From the NCBI GenBank assembly GCA_017523185.1, contig JAFWXB010000016.1, positions 1 through 5,578 on the forward strand: DNA of 5,578 nt, written 5' to 3'. The notes beneath the pieces are model-generated. The model made no database searches. It saw only the letters and a list, made by a program, of their open reading frames with translations, and was not told the origin of the DNA. Source of the DNA: Lachnospiraceae bacterium (GTDB lineage Bacteria; Bacillota_A; Clostridia; Lachnospirales; Lachnospiraceae). Of this stretch, positions 1 to 5,578 are shown piece by piece. A program made the translations under genes and the position numbers. The stretch's first letter is position 1. Each line of letters opens with the position of its first letter.

Positions 1-1367
1 ATACGCTTTGTCAATGTTGTTATTAGCACTTTATTGTGTTTTGCTGTTTCTTTATTGACTTCTCCAATCAAATCGTCAATCTGTCCTTCTACCGGTCGAA
101 CAGAAATTTCTGGGTCTAAAAGTCCTGTCGGTCGAATAATCTGTTCTACACGCAAAAGTTCATGCTCTGCTTCATAACTGCTTGGTGTTGCAGATACAAA
201 AAGCATTTGGTCAATTTTGCCTTCAAATTCCTCAAAATTAAGTGGTCGATTATCTAATGCTGACGGTAAACGGAATCCATATTCTACAAGCGTACTTTTT
301 CTGGAACGGTCACCTGCATACATTCCACGCACTTGTGGAATCGTAATGTGAGATTCATCTACAATAATTAAAAATTCTTCCGGAAAATAATCAATTAAAG
401 TATCCGGCATTGCTCCTTCCGGTTTTCCTGCTAAATGTCTGGAATAGTTTTCAATTCCACTACAAAAACCTGTTTCTTTTAACATTTCTATATCAAAATT
501 GGTACGTTCTGAAATTCGCTGTGCCTCAATCAGTTTATCTTCTCCTTTAAAAAACTTTACACGCTCTTTAAGCTCTGCTTCTATATTATCACACGCTTTA
601 AAAATTTTATCCATTGGCACAACATAATGTGAGGCTGGAAAAATAGCAACATGTTGTAATATACATTTTATATTTCCGGTTAATACATCAATTTCTGCAA
701 TTCGGTCAATTTCATCTCCAAAAAATTCTACACGAATTGCCGTATCTGAATTATTCGCCGGAAAAATCTCTATCACATCTCCATGCACACGAAAACTTCC
801 TCGTTTAAAATCCATTTCATTACGTAAATATTGAATATCAATTAACTGATGAATCACTTCATCTCTATCCATTTCCATTCCCGGACGAAGCGAAACCATC
901 ATATTCATATAATCATCAGGACTTCCTATCCCATAAATACAAGAAACAGAAGCTACAATAATCACATCTTTTCGTTCTGCCATGGCAGCAGTTGCTGATA
1001 AACGCAATTTATCAATTTCATCATTGATTGCAGAATCTTTTGCAATATAAGTATCCGAAGATGGAACATATGCTTCCGGCTGATAATAGTCATAATACGA
1101 CACAAAATATTCGACTGCATTTTCTGGAAAAAATTCTTTCATTTCCCCATAAAGCTGTCCTGCTAATGTCTTATTATGCGAAATAATGAGTGTTGGTTTA
1201 TTTAACTTGGCAATTACATTTGCCATTGTAAATGTCTTTCCCGAACCTGTAACACCAAGCAATGTTTGAAATTGATTACCTTCTTTAAAACCTTTGACAA
1301 GGGCTTCTATTGCTTGGGGCTGGTCACCGGTTGGTTGGTATTCGGAATGTAAAATGAATTTATCCAT
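1..1367 (-). CDS. uvrB: UvrABC excinuclease subunit B, N-terminal 455 codons (3' end outside window)
   Basis: UvrB is the damage-verifying helicase-like subunit of nucleotide excision repair. It is loaded onto DNA by UvrA and then recruits UvrC for incision. Reading back from ATG at 1367 gives an open frame of 455 codons that runs off the window. It starts [20 protein letters not shown], the usual UvrB opening. Visible motifs: Walker A GVTGSGKT (38-45); the tyrosine-rich beta-hairpin [10 protein letters not shown] (91-100) that clamps the DNA strand; Walker B/DEAD-type DESH (337-340); SATP motif III (392-395); and the start of the TLTKR motif (451-455) at the window edge. Family members are about 660 residues, so roughly 200 residues, including helicase motif VI and the UvrC-binding UVR domain, lie outside. 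No frame break is seen. A weak purine-rich ribosome site (AGAAAGAAG) lies about 10 bases before the ATG. An SOS box and extended -10 promoter lie upstream. Identification is secure. Confidence 0.98.
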   Translation of the reverse strand, partial: MDKFILHSEYQPTGDQPQAIEALVKGFKEGNQFQTLLGVTGSGKTFTMANVIAKLNKPTLIISHNKTLAGQLYGEMKEFFPENAVEYFVSYYDYYQPEAYVPSSDTYIAKDSAINDEIDKLRLSATAAMAERKDVIIVASVSCIYGIGSPDDYMNMMVSLRPGMEMDRDEVIHQLIDIQYLRNEMDFKRGSFRVHGDVIEIFPANNSDTAIRVEFFGDEIDRIAEIDVLTGNIKCILQHVAIFPASHYVVPMDKIFKACDNIEAELKERVKFFKGEDKLIEAQRISERTNFDIEMLKETGFCSGIENYSRHLAGKPEGAMPDTLIDYFPEEFLIIVDESHITIPQVRGMYAGDRSRKSTLVEYGFRLPSALDNRPLNFEEFEGKIDQMLFVSATPSSYEAEHELLRVEQIIRPTGLLDPEISVRPVEGQIDDLIGEVNKETAKHNKVLITTLTKR

Positions 1368-1419
1368 ATAATATCTACTTCTTTCTTTTTTCTTAGTATC
1401 CACAATTGTTATAAATTTC

Positions 1420-1448
1420 ATTATAACAAACTATAAAAATAAAGTACA
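1420..1448 (-). promoter_or_regulatory. Probable sigma-A promoter of uvrB (extended -10)
   Basis: On the minus strand a perfect TATAAT (1420-1425) is preceded by the extended -10 dinucleotide, giving TGTTATAAT (1420-1428). A poor -35 (TGTACT, 1443-1448) lies 17 bases upstream; an extended -10 commonly compensates for a weak -35. Transcription would start near 1413 and give a leader of about 45 nt before the uvrB ATG. A second TATAAT (1475-1480), also with a weak -35, lies further upstream; transcription from it would start at about the SOS box. Confidence 0.6.
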
Positions 1449-1456
1449 GCATTTTT

Positions 1457-1470
1457 CGAACTTTTGTTCT
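1457..1470 (-). promoter_or_regulatory. LexA (DinR) SOS box upstream of uvrB
   Basis: The plus strand reads CGAACTTTTGTTCT, a perfect inverted repeat GAAC-N4-GTTC at 1458-1469. This matches the core of the Gram-positive LexA/DinR operator (consensus CGAAC-RNRY-GTTYC). It sits about nine bases upstream of the predicted -35 of the proximal uvrB promoter and at the likely start point of a second TATAAT at 1475-1480, so LexA could block either promoter. uvrB is a classical SOS-regulon member in Bacillus subtilis, which supports the call. LexA binding itself is inferred. Confidence 0.8.
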
Positions 1471-1504
1471 AATTATTATAAATAGTATCTTATGTTATTT
1501 GCAC

Positions 1505-1533
1505 AAAAAAGGATTCTCCTGCGAGAACCCTTT
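1505..1533 (-). terminator. Rho-independent terminator of the 113-residue membrane protein gene
   Basis: Two 11-base arms at 1508-1518 and 1523-1533 enclose a four-base loop. In minus-strand RNA the stem is AAAGGGTTCTC / GAGAATCCTTT with one G-U wobble; in plus-strand RNA the same position would be an A-C mismatch. In the minus direction the stem is followed by a T run (complement of the A run at 1505-1510). Strand choice therefore rests on both pairing and the T tract. It lies about 14 bases after the stop codon of the gene ending at 1547 and insulates uvrB from upstream transcription. Confidence 0.88.
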
Positions 1534-1546
1534 CCACTATATTTTA

Positions 1547-1888
1547 TTAAAAGAACATAAAACAATCCATCATTCCTACTACTACAGATATTGTTACTAA
1601 AATACTTGCAATTTTAAATTTATTTTCTTTTTTAGAGAATGTCTGGATTAATAAAGCTACAATACTTAAAGCACCTAATATCCAACCGAATAAATTTTCA
1701 ATATCGAATATAGAATAAATTCCTTGTGCGTTACACCAAGCTACTACAATTCCCCAAACAGAAAGGAAATAAAAGAATCCTTTTTTCACCTTTTCATTTT
1801 TTACTAAGTGCATAAGCACTACCCCTGCTACGCTGATAAAACTCATCACGAAAAATGTAATTACTAAAGCTCCTAAACTATCTAACAT
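1547..1888 (-). CDS. Small four-helix integral membrane protein of unknown function
   Basis: A 113-residue hydrophobic protein that I do not recognise as a named family. Four probable transmembrane segments lie at about residues 5-27, 38-58, 66-86 and 92-111. They are separated by short basic loops (KNEKVKK at about 30-36 and KKENKFK at about 86-92), which would be cytoplasmic by the positive-inside rule, placing both termini outside. There is no catalytic motif and no cleavable signal peptide. The ATG at 1888 is supported by a good Shine-Dalgarno (AGAGGT, complement of 1896-1901) about seven bases upstream. The gene has its own intergenic region of 118 bases upstream and ends at a clear hairpin terminator, so it is probably monocistronic. 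The protein ends directly after the last helix (FMFF). Its reality as a gene is well supported; its function is not. Confidence 0.85.
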   Translation of the reverse strand: MLDSLGALVITFFVMSFISVAGVVLMHLVKNEKVKKGFFYFLSVWGIVVAWCNAQGIYSIFDIENLFGWILGALSIVALLIQTFSKKENKFKIASILVTISVVVGMMDCFMFF

Positions 1889-1980
1889 ATTTGTTACCTC
1901 TCTTTCTTTATTTTGTATTTGTTTTCTGTTCCTTTGATGAGTTTATCTTACAGGAAATTTATAAAGAAATTTACAATAAA

Positions 1981-2000
1981 ATTCTAAAGAATTCTAAAGA
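1981..2000. repeat. Two tandem copies of a 10-bp unit
   Basis: ATTCTAAAGA occurs twice head to tail with no spacer, just after the stop codon of the YARHG gene and upstream of the 113-residue membrane protein gene. The junction forms the palindrome AGAATTCT. It could be part of a regulatory site for the downstream gene or chance in AT-rich DNA. I see no convincing -10/-35 pair in the 118-base gap, only weak TATAAA-like matches. Confidence 0.4.
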
Positions 2001-2006
2001 TATATA

Positions 2007-2510
2007 TTATTTATACCCCATTTCTACTTCATAGTTTGAAATTAACTCTGCATTTTTTCTTTCATAATCATTTAAGACATCTTCCGAAAAATTATCTGGT
2101 GATATAATTCCACTATACCAATCTTGCGAATCAAAATACGCTTGTAATGTTTCATCAGCAAACTTTCTTCCATGTCGTGCATAGATTTCATTTCTCGCAA
2201 GTCGTAATTCCGCTTTACTTAAATGTCTGATATCTGATTTTGTTAAATATCTGGAATTACTATCAGGAAGCAGATATTGTTGAGCTATATCATCATTATT
2301 AAAATTTTCTTGATTTTCATAATTCTCCTGATTATTTTCATCTGTATACTGATTTTCATTATTATTATCATCTTCATCTTTTACAGATGATTTGTCATCA
2401 CTAAATGTATTTTGCATCCATTCCATTAAGTCTTCATTACTTGTTGTTGAATTACCTGTTTCTGCTTTTTTTTGAATAATTCCCATGACAAAACAACACG
2501 CTATACTCAC
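2007..2510 (-). CDS. YARHG domain-containing protein, C-terminal portion after the internal stop
   Basis: This is the longest start-to-stop stretch of the interrupted gene: 167 codons from a GTG at 2510. Residues 1-12 are only the second half of a transmembrane helix whose first half is encoded just upstream in the same frame. Residues 38-77 form an Asp/Glu/Asn/Gln-rich linker, probably disordered. Residues 88-160 are a YARHG domain: YLTKSDIRHL, then the signature RNEIYARHGRKF (106-117), then YFDSQDWY, and a final helix with NAELISNYE. YARHG domains occur at the C termini of extracytoplasmic proteins in many Gram-positives; their role is not established. The GTG has no convincing ribosome site and splits the helix, so it is unlikely to be the original start. 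If this fragment is made at all, it would lack the zinc ribbon and a complete membrane anchor. Confidence 0.7.
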   Translation of the reverse strand: MSIACCFVMGIIQKKAETGNSTTSNEDLMEWMQNTFSDDKSSVKDEDDNNNENQYTDENNQENYENQENFNNDDIAQQYLLPDSNSRYLTKSDIRHLSKAELRLARNEIYARHGRKFADETLQAYFDSQDWYSGIISPDNFSEDVLNDYERKNAELISNYEVEMGYK

Positions 2511-2573
2511 TATTATAAAAATTATAGCAAATGGTATAACAGATGGTTTTTTTATTGTAATAGTATCGTTCCA

Positions 2574-2699
2574 TTATGTTTTTCTTGTCGTTTCTGATTT
2601 AAATTCCATATTTTCTTGAACATCTATGAGTGATTCTCCACATTGTGTACAATAAGTACCTTGTTCTTTCTGTTTCTTACATTTTGGACATATTTTCAT
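2574..2699 (-). CDS. 41-residue zinc-ribbon peptide, 5' portion of the interrupted YARHG gene
   Basis: ATG at 2699 with an AAGGAG ribosome site (complement of 2713-2718) opens a 41-codon frame ending at TAA 2574-2576. The peptide begins MKICPKCKKQKEQGTYCTQC and contains four cysteines as CxxC-x9-CxxC, a typical small zinc ribbon (zinc-ribbon or double-zinc-ribbon class). After the ribbon comes a polar segment ending ETTRKT. In related proteins such a ribbon is the cytoplasmic N-terminal end of a longer membrane protein, and the same frame continues past the stop into a transmembrane helix and YARHG domain. It has the only proper translation start of this locus, so this truncated peptide is the most likely product as the sequence stands. 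Confidence 0.6.
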   Translation of the reverse strand: MKICPKCKKQKEQGTYCTQCGESLIDVQENMEFKSETTRKT

Positions 2700-2805
2700 C
2701 TGAATATATTTTCTCCTTATCTAACATACTGCAAAGATACACCTATTTACCACTTTTTATTAATAAAAGAATATACTATAAAATCCAATAAAACTATATT
2801 AATTC
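2700..2805. other. Intergenic gap between the ATPase gene and the zinc-ribbon/YARHG gene
   Basis: This 106-base AT-rich gap holds the AAGGAG ribosome site of the downstream gene (2713-2718) and a near-palindrome of 17 bases, CTTTTTATTAATAAAAG (2753-2769). The palindrome has almost no G or C and is a poor terminator. A weak minus-strand promoter could be read as TTGGAT then TATTAA with a 17-base spacer. No strong hairpin terminator is visible for the ATPase gene, so readthrough into the YARHG gene is possible. Confidence 0.4.
2713..2718 (-). promoter_or_regulatory. Ribosome-binding site of the zinc-ribbon/YARHG gene
   Basis: The minus strand reads AAGGAG, a near-perfect Shine-Dalgarno, 13 bases before ATG at 2699. 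The spacing is longer than usual. It fixes the true start of the gene at the zinc ribbon rather than at the GTG at 2510, which has no such site. Confidence 0.6.
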
Positions 2806-5151
2806 TTATCTGTTCGAAATCGCCCAACTTGATTGTATTATTTTTTGTTGCTTTAATAAATTATTTTCTAATTCTTCTAATGGTTTTAAATGGACTTTGC
2901 TTGCAAATTCTTTAAATAATTTTCGTTCCTTTTGTACTTCTCTATACAAAACAACAATAATATCAAACCATTCGTTATGTGCCTTTATTGTATAACGTTT
3001 TTCTTGTTCTGTTACCATACTATGAGCTAACTTTTCACGTCTTACAGCAGTAATCCCCCTATATATAAATACATCTAATGTTAATCGACACCATTGCTCC
3101 ATTAAATTTTGATAACTATCTTCAATCTCTCGTTTTTGCCTTAATATTTCTTTATTTTCTGTTGTAATTTCATCTGAATGTTCTTTCCAATAACGATGTG
3201 TTGCTTGTGCTTTTTTGAAAAATTGATTTTGCTCTGCAATTAAATCTTCTTTCTTTTTTTCAAATTTTTCTTTCATAATTTTTGCACTTTGCAACATATT
3301 ATAATGATAAATCGGATTACATAACGCCGATTCTAACAGTTTTTCATCATCAATAAAGGCATCTCCTTTAAATTCAGGAATTTGCATTTCAAATGGCTTT
3401 AACAAGTCTTCATAACTTACAAGAGAACATCCTGGTAAAAAGATACCCATACGTTCCATCTGTACGCCATCTGCTGACATGGTTGCACCTAGCAATTCTC
3501 TTTCATCTTGCGAAGTCAAACGGAATCCAAATTTTAAAGAAGTATTTTTTACAACTTCCGGTGCCATAGCCGTTGGCAATTGGTCTGCAATTACAATTCC
3601 TTGTCCTAATGCTCGAACTTCTGCTAACATTTTTGTAATTAATGCAGTAGCAGAAATTTTAGGGTCTAAATTACCTGCTGTTTGTACACTTGTATTTGCA
3701 ATTAAATTGTGAGCTTCCTCTAAAAAAATAACATGTCTTGGTTTTCCTCCACAATTTTCAGGGCGATATACTTGGATATCTAAATTTTCTCGAATCAATG
3801 TCATTAACATAAGCATTAAAAAGTTCGATGGTCCTGTTCCTAAAGATGCCAATTCAATGACAGCACTTTTTTGTAACCATTCTTCCGGAAGAAATGTAGA
3901 ATGTTTTACATCAAAAATATCTCCCATTTCTCTTGCTAAAAGAGAGCCAATTCTTACTTGTAAAATAGATTGTAAATTACTTCTTACTTCTCCTGCATAC
4001 TTATACTTATCGAACAATCGTTCTATTTGCGTATATAACATACGCATCGTCGGATATTCTAAATCTCCTGAATTTATCATACCCGGAAGCCATAACAATG
4101 CTTCATAACAAGATTGAATTCCTTCTGCTAATAACATTGGCATTGGTGGGTCAAGTTGAAATGCTCCATTAAAAACATCTAATAAACGATTGATATGGTC
4201 AGCTAATTTCATTCCTTTTGGAAATTCAAATGGATTAATATGTAATGGAAACATACTATTTGCACATGGAGAAAATAAAGAAATCTCTTTCATTCCCTCT
4301 AATGTTGTAAGAACTCGATATTCTTTTTTTGCCGGTTCTAAAATTAAAATAGGTATTCCTGCTTTGTACATTTCAGATGCTAAATACATCATAGCATTTG
4401 TTTTTCCACTTCCCGGCATACCTGCTAAAAATGCATGTTTGGATAATTTATTCCATGGAAAATAAATTTCATGGTTCTCTTTATCTTTTCCAATCATCAT
4501 GCCTATTTGCTTCGGTGGTACTGTCTCTTTTGACATTTCAATTGTTTCGCCTGGAAATAATACAGGAAAAATTGCAAATGGAACCATTTCTTCTAATGTC
4601 ATTAAATGAGGTAAATATGCTAAATTTTGTGGCGAAGTCAGGTCACTCCAATAAAGAAATCCATTCGTTGTTGCGTCAAAAACAGTTCCATTCAAACGCT
4701 CTGCATATAATGTATGCGTTCCTGTCAACAAGGCTTCACTTGCTGCTGCATCTAAAATTTGTTTTGCTAATGCTTCTGTTTCCCCCAACACTTGAATATT
4801 CATTAAAAAATGAGGTGACATTATAATGTTATCCATCAAATCTTCATAAAAATCTAAAGCTTTTTTTGCATTTTCATCTTTGCCACCACTTGATACAGAA
4901 GTTGAACTTGTTTTTACTTTAAAGGAATTTAATTCTCGCAAATGTGGCAAAATATAGGTCAAGCTTTTTTCTAATGTTTCACAATAATCGACCGGAAATA
5001 TATCTACACAATATGCACAATGCGAATTTGTCGCTTCCATAAGTCTTAACATGGTATACAATCTGGCATTTTTGTTCATTTCCCATTCACTTGATGTATA
5101 AAATATCTCATTTTCATTAAAAGAAGATTGTATAAATCGTTCTTTTTTCAT
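2806..5151 (-). CDS. HerA/VirB4-like P-loop ATPase with C-terminal coiled coil
   Basis: A 781-residue ATPase of the HerA-FtsK superfamily, hexameric motors that translocate DNA or protein. Residues 1-220 are a mixed alpha/beta N-terminal region with repeated strand-then-helix blocks (about 44-72 and 114-141), somewhat like VirB4/TraC N domains. The motor core spans about 225-595: Walker A GMPGSGKT (244-251, Lys250), Walker B HVIFLEEAH (473-481, Glu478/479), then GQGIVIADQLPTAM (516-529) containing the sensor Gln524. The stretch KNTSLKFGFRL (535-545) carries a candidate arginine finger. The tail at about 615-690 is strongly charged and probably coiled coil; a helical end follows to 781. Such tails are not part of the minimal HerA core and may bind a partner. 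The ATG at 5151 has no convincing ribosome site, and the frame continues upstream through 14 sense codons to a TAA and then a 105-codon frame. This start may therefore be an artefact of a nonsense mutation. Superfamily is secure; substrate and system are unknown. Confidence 0.88.
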   Translation of the reverse strand: MKKERFIQSSFNENEIFYTSSEWEMNKNARLYTMLRLMEATNSHCAYCVDIFPVDYCETLEKSLTYILPHLRELNSFKVKTSSTSVSSGGKDENAKKALDFYEDLMDNIIMSPHFLMNIQVLGETEALAKQILDAAASEALLTGTHTLYAERLNGTVFDATTNGFLYWSDLTSPQNLAYLPHLMTLEEMVPFAIFPVLFPGETIEMSKETVPPKQIGMMIGKDKENHEIYFPWNKLSKHAFLAGMPGSGKTNAMMYLASEMYKAGIPILILEPAKKEYRVLTTLEGMKEISLFSPCANSMFPLHINPFEFPKGMKLADHINRLLDVFNGAFQLDPPMPMLLAEGIQSCYEALLWLPGMINSGDLEYPTMRMLYTQIERLFDKYKYAGEVRSNLQSILQVRIGSLLAREMGDIFDVKHSTFLPEEWLQKSAVIELASLGTGPSNFLMLMLMTLIRENLDIQVYRPENCGGKPRHVIFLEEAHNLIANTSVQTAGNLDPKISATALITKMLAEVRALGQGIVIADQLPTAMAPEVVKNTSLKFGFRLTSQDERELLGATMSADGVQMERMGIFLPGCSLVSYEDLLKPFEMQIPEFKGDAFIDDEKLLESALCNPIYHYNMLQSAKIMKEKFEKKKEDLIAEQNQFFKKAQATHRYWKEHSDEITTENKEILRQKREIEDSYQNLMEQWCRLTLDVFIYRGITAVRREKLAHSMVTEQEKRYTIKAHNEWFDIIVVLYREVQKERKLFKEFASKVHLKPLEELENNLLKQQKIIQSSWAISNR

Positions 5152-5193
5152 TAAATTTACTTGCCAAGGATACTTATAATTTGTTAATGCTTG

Positions 5194-5511
5194 TTAATCT
5201 GTAATATATAATTGTTCATAATAAGGGGCTAAAATAGATGATTTCATAATTTGTTGCACACATTCTATGGCGTCTTGTGTATCTGCATCAAATCGAATCA
5301 CAAGCCTTAATCGTTGCCCTACTGGCATTTCAGGATTAAACTCATAAATAAAATGGATACTTCCATCAAACAATTTTCCCCATTGATTGAGTTGTCTCCA
5401 AAATGATTGATGTTGCACTAATACTCCCGCAGGCCCTGTTTCAGATAAAGACGCATATTTATTTAAAGAAAAATCCGGTGCAGTATCTAATACATAATAA
5501 CAACATTCCAT
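5194..5511 (-). CDS. 105-residue protein, probable N-terminal part of the HerA/VirB4-like ATPase
   Basis: The ATG at 5511 follows a good AAAGGTG ribosome site (complement of 5517-5523) by five bases and lies 13 bases after the stop of the preceding gene, so the two are co-transcribed. The protein is soluble, with no signal peptide or membrane segment. Residues 51-66 (GSIHFIYEFNPEMPVG) and 67-75 (QRLRLVIRF) look like adjacent beta strands, followed by a helix at about 79-90 (QDAIECVQQIMK). A strand-rich start with an SFWRQLNQW helix at about 36-44 precedes this. I recognise no named domain. The frame continues in register past its TAA into the 781-residue ATPase, which suggests this is the ATPase's N-terminal domain cut off by a nonsense codon. 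If it is a genuine separate gene, it is a small accessory protein of the ATPase. Confidence 0.7.
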   Translation of the reverse strand: MECCYYVLDTAPDFSLNKYASLSETGPAGVLVQHQSFWRQLNQWGKLFDGSIHFIYEFNPEMPVGQRLRLVIRFDADTQDAIECVQQIMKSSILAPYYEQLYITD

Positions 5512-5516
5512 AACTT

Positions 5517-5523
5517 CACCTTT
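5517..5523 (-). promoter_or_regulatory. Ribosome-binding site of the 105-codon frame
   Basis: The minus strand reads AAAGGTG five bases before the ATG at 5511. It matters because it shows where translation of the ATPase locus starts. The ATG at 5151 of the larger downstream frame is preceded by CCTTGGCAAGTAAATTTA, which has no comparable site. Confidence 0.7.
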
Positions 5524-5524
5524 A

Positions 5525-5578
5525 TTATCCTAACATATCCTCAAGTTGTTCATTATAGCGGTCTTCTGCATCCTCCAT
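5525..5578 (-). CDS. C-terminal 17 codons of an upstream gene (5' part outside window)
   Basis: The frame that enters at the window edge reads MEDAEDRYNEQLEDMLG and stops at TAA 5525-5527. It is highly acidic, with a charged helical character typical of a protein tail. The ATG at the very edge is probably internal, since the true start cannot be seen. The stop lies 13 bases before the next ATG, and the last codons overlap the region where the next gene's ribosome site begins, which indicates an operon with the ATPase locus. Nothing can be said about function from 17 residues. Confidence 0.6.
   Translation of the reverse strand: MEDAEDRYNEQLEDMLG

Larger units (their letters stand above)
2007..2699 (-). 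pseudogene. Zinc-ribbon / transmembrane / YARHG-domain protein, interrupted by an in-frame TAA at codon 42
   Basis: From ATG at 2699 to the TAA at 2007-2009 one reading frame of 230 codons encodes a coherent protein, broken only by TAA at 2574-2576 (codon 42). Order: zinc ribbon with CPKC and CTQC pairs (Cys 4, 7, 17, 20); short polar linker; stop; basic KK then a hydrophobic helix at about 53-75 (PSVIPFAIIFIIV continuing into SIACCFVMGII); acidic Asn/Glu/Gln-rich linker; and a full YARHG domain at the C terminus. This zinc ribbon, single helix and extracytoplasmic domain order is a familiar Gram-positive design. The ATG has a strong AAGGAG site (complement of 2713-2718) 13 bases upstream. 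One substitution, for example in a CAA, AAA or GAA codon, would explain the stop. Reinitiation, readthrough or a sequence error are alternatives. The interruption is seen directly; loss of function is inferred. Confidence 0.7.
2806..5511 (-). pseudogene. Possible single 901-codon HerA/VirB4-like ATPase gene interrupted by an in-frame TAA
   Basis: The 105-codon frame starting at 5511 and the 781-codon frame starting at 5151 are in the same register (360 bases apart). They are separated only by TAA at 5194-5196 and 14 sense codons reading QALTNYKYPWQVNL, which has normal protein character. The upstream piece has a good ribosome site (AAAGGTG) and the downstream ATG does not. The joined product would have an N-terminal region of about 360 residues before Walker A, a plausible size for VirB4/HerA-like motors with large N domains. 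The strand-helix block in the first piece (about residues 51-100) resembles the blocks that follow in the second. Natural separation into two cistrons is the main alternative, because 14 open codons alone could be chance. Whether homologues are full length would decide it. Confidence 0.55.

Noticed and set aside
2466..2473. Run of eight T (A8 on the coding strand) as a frameshift site in the YARHG gene
   Set aside because: The frame is the same before and after the run, with the helix on one side and the YARHG domain on the other, so no shift is needed.
2510..2510. GTG at 2510 as the natural start of a YARHG protein
   Set aside because: It falls in the middle of a transmembrane helix, has no ribosome site, and the same frame encodes the first half of the helix and a zinc ribbon upstream.
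2450..2575. ATG overlapping the internal TAA (TAATG) as a restart for the YARHG gene
   Set aside because: This ATG is in another frame. It gives a Tyr/Asn-rich, non-hydrophobic peptide that ends after about 40 codons and does not join the YARHG frame.
2753..2769. Near-palindrome CTTTTTATTAATAAAAG as a terminator
   Set aside because: The arms have almost no G or C, so a stable RNA hairpin is unlikely; such palindromes arise readily in AT-rich intergenic DNA.
2643..4826. Several plus-strand open frames (2643-2915, 3479-3712, 3857-4108, 4190-4465, 4398-4826)
   Set aside because: They all lie opposite the HerA-like ATPase, the zinc-ribbon gene or their gap, have no recognisable domains, and two of them overlap one another. 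They are antisense shadows.
1547..5527. Reassigned genetic code in which TAA is a sense codon
   Set aside because: TAA also ends the 113-residue gene just before its terminator, the YARHG domain at its natural end and the ATPase. Reading through those gives short junk followed by more stops.
1..5578. tRNA, rRNA, CRISPR array, insertion sequence or riboswitch
   Set aside because: No cloverleaf-like sequences, regularly spaced repeats, transposase frames, terminal inverted repeats or long structured leaders were seen; the gaps are short.

Overview
The window is AT-rich, and every gene that can be supported lies on the minus strand, so transcription runs from high to low coordinates. A Firmicutes-type LexA box next to a uvrB promoter, strong purine-rich Shine-Dalgarno sites and exclusive use of TAA stops suggest a low-GC Gram-positive bacterium. 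A gut Clostridia/Lachnospiraceae member is the best guess, but this is inference.

Layout in transcription order: (1) 5578-5525, the last 17 codons of an unidentified upstream gene. (2) 5511-2806, a HerA/VirB4-type P-loop ATPase locus. It is read as a 105-codon piece and a 781-codon piece lying in the same frame, separated by one TAA and 14 further sense codons. (3) 2699-2007, a membrane protein with an N-terminal zinc ribbon, one transmembrane helix, an acidic Asn/Glu-rich linker and a C-terminal YARHG domain. It is also cut by a single in-frame TAA, at codon 42. (4) 1888-1547, a 113-residue four-helix membrane protein ending at a clear Rho-independent terminator (about 1505-1533). (5) 1367-1, the first 455 codons of excinuclease subunit UvrB, preceded by an extended -10 promoter and a LexA/SOS box; the 3' end lies outside the window.

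The most striking observation is that two neighbouring genes each carry one in-frame TAA, with recognisable protein sequence continuing in the same frame. In the YARHG gene the stop lies between the zinc ribbon and the transmembrane helix, and the only downstream start (GTG at 2510) falls inside the helix. In the ATPase gene the downstream ATG lacks a convincing ribosome-binding site. The simplest reading is two nonsense mutations in dispensable genes. Split genes, readthrough or sequence error remain possible. uvrB is uninterrupted across its visible 455 codons.

Functionally, uvrB is a DNA-repair gene under probable SOS control and is unrelated to its neighbours. The ATPase and the short upstream gene appear to form an operon (13-base gap). 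Its membership in a defence, DNA-processing or conjugation-like system cannot be decided from this window alone.
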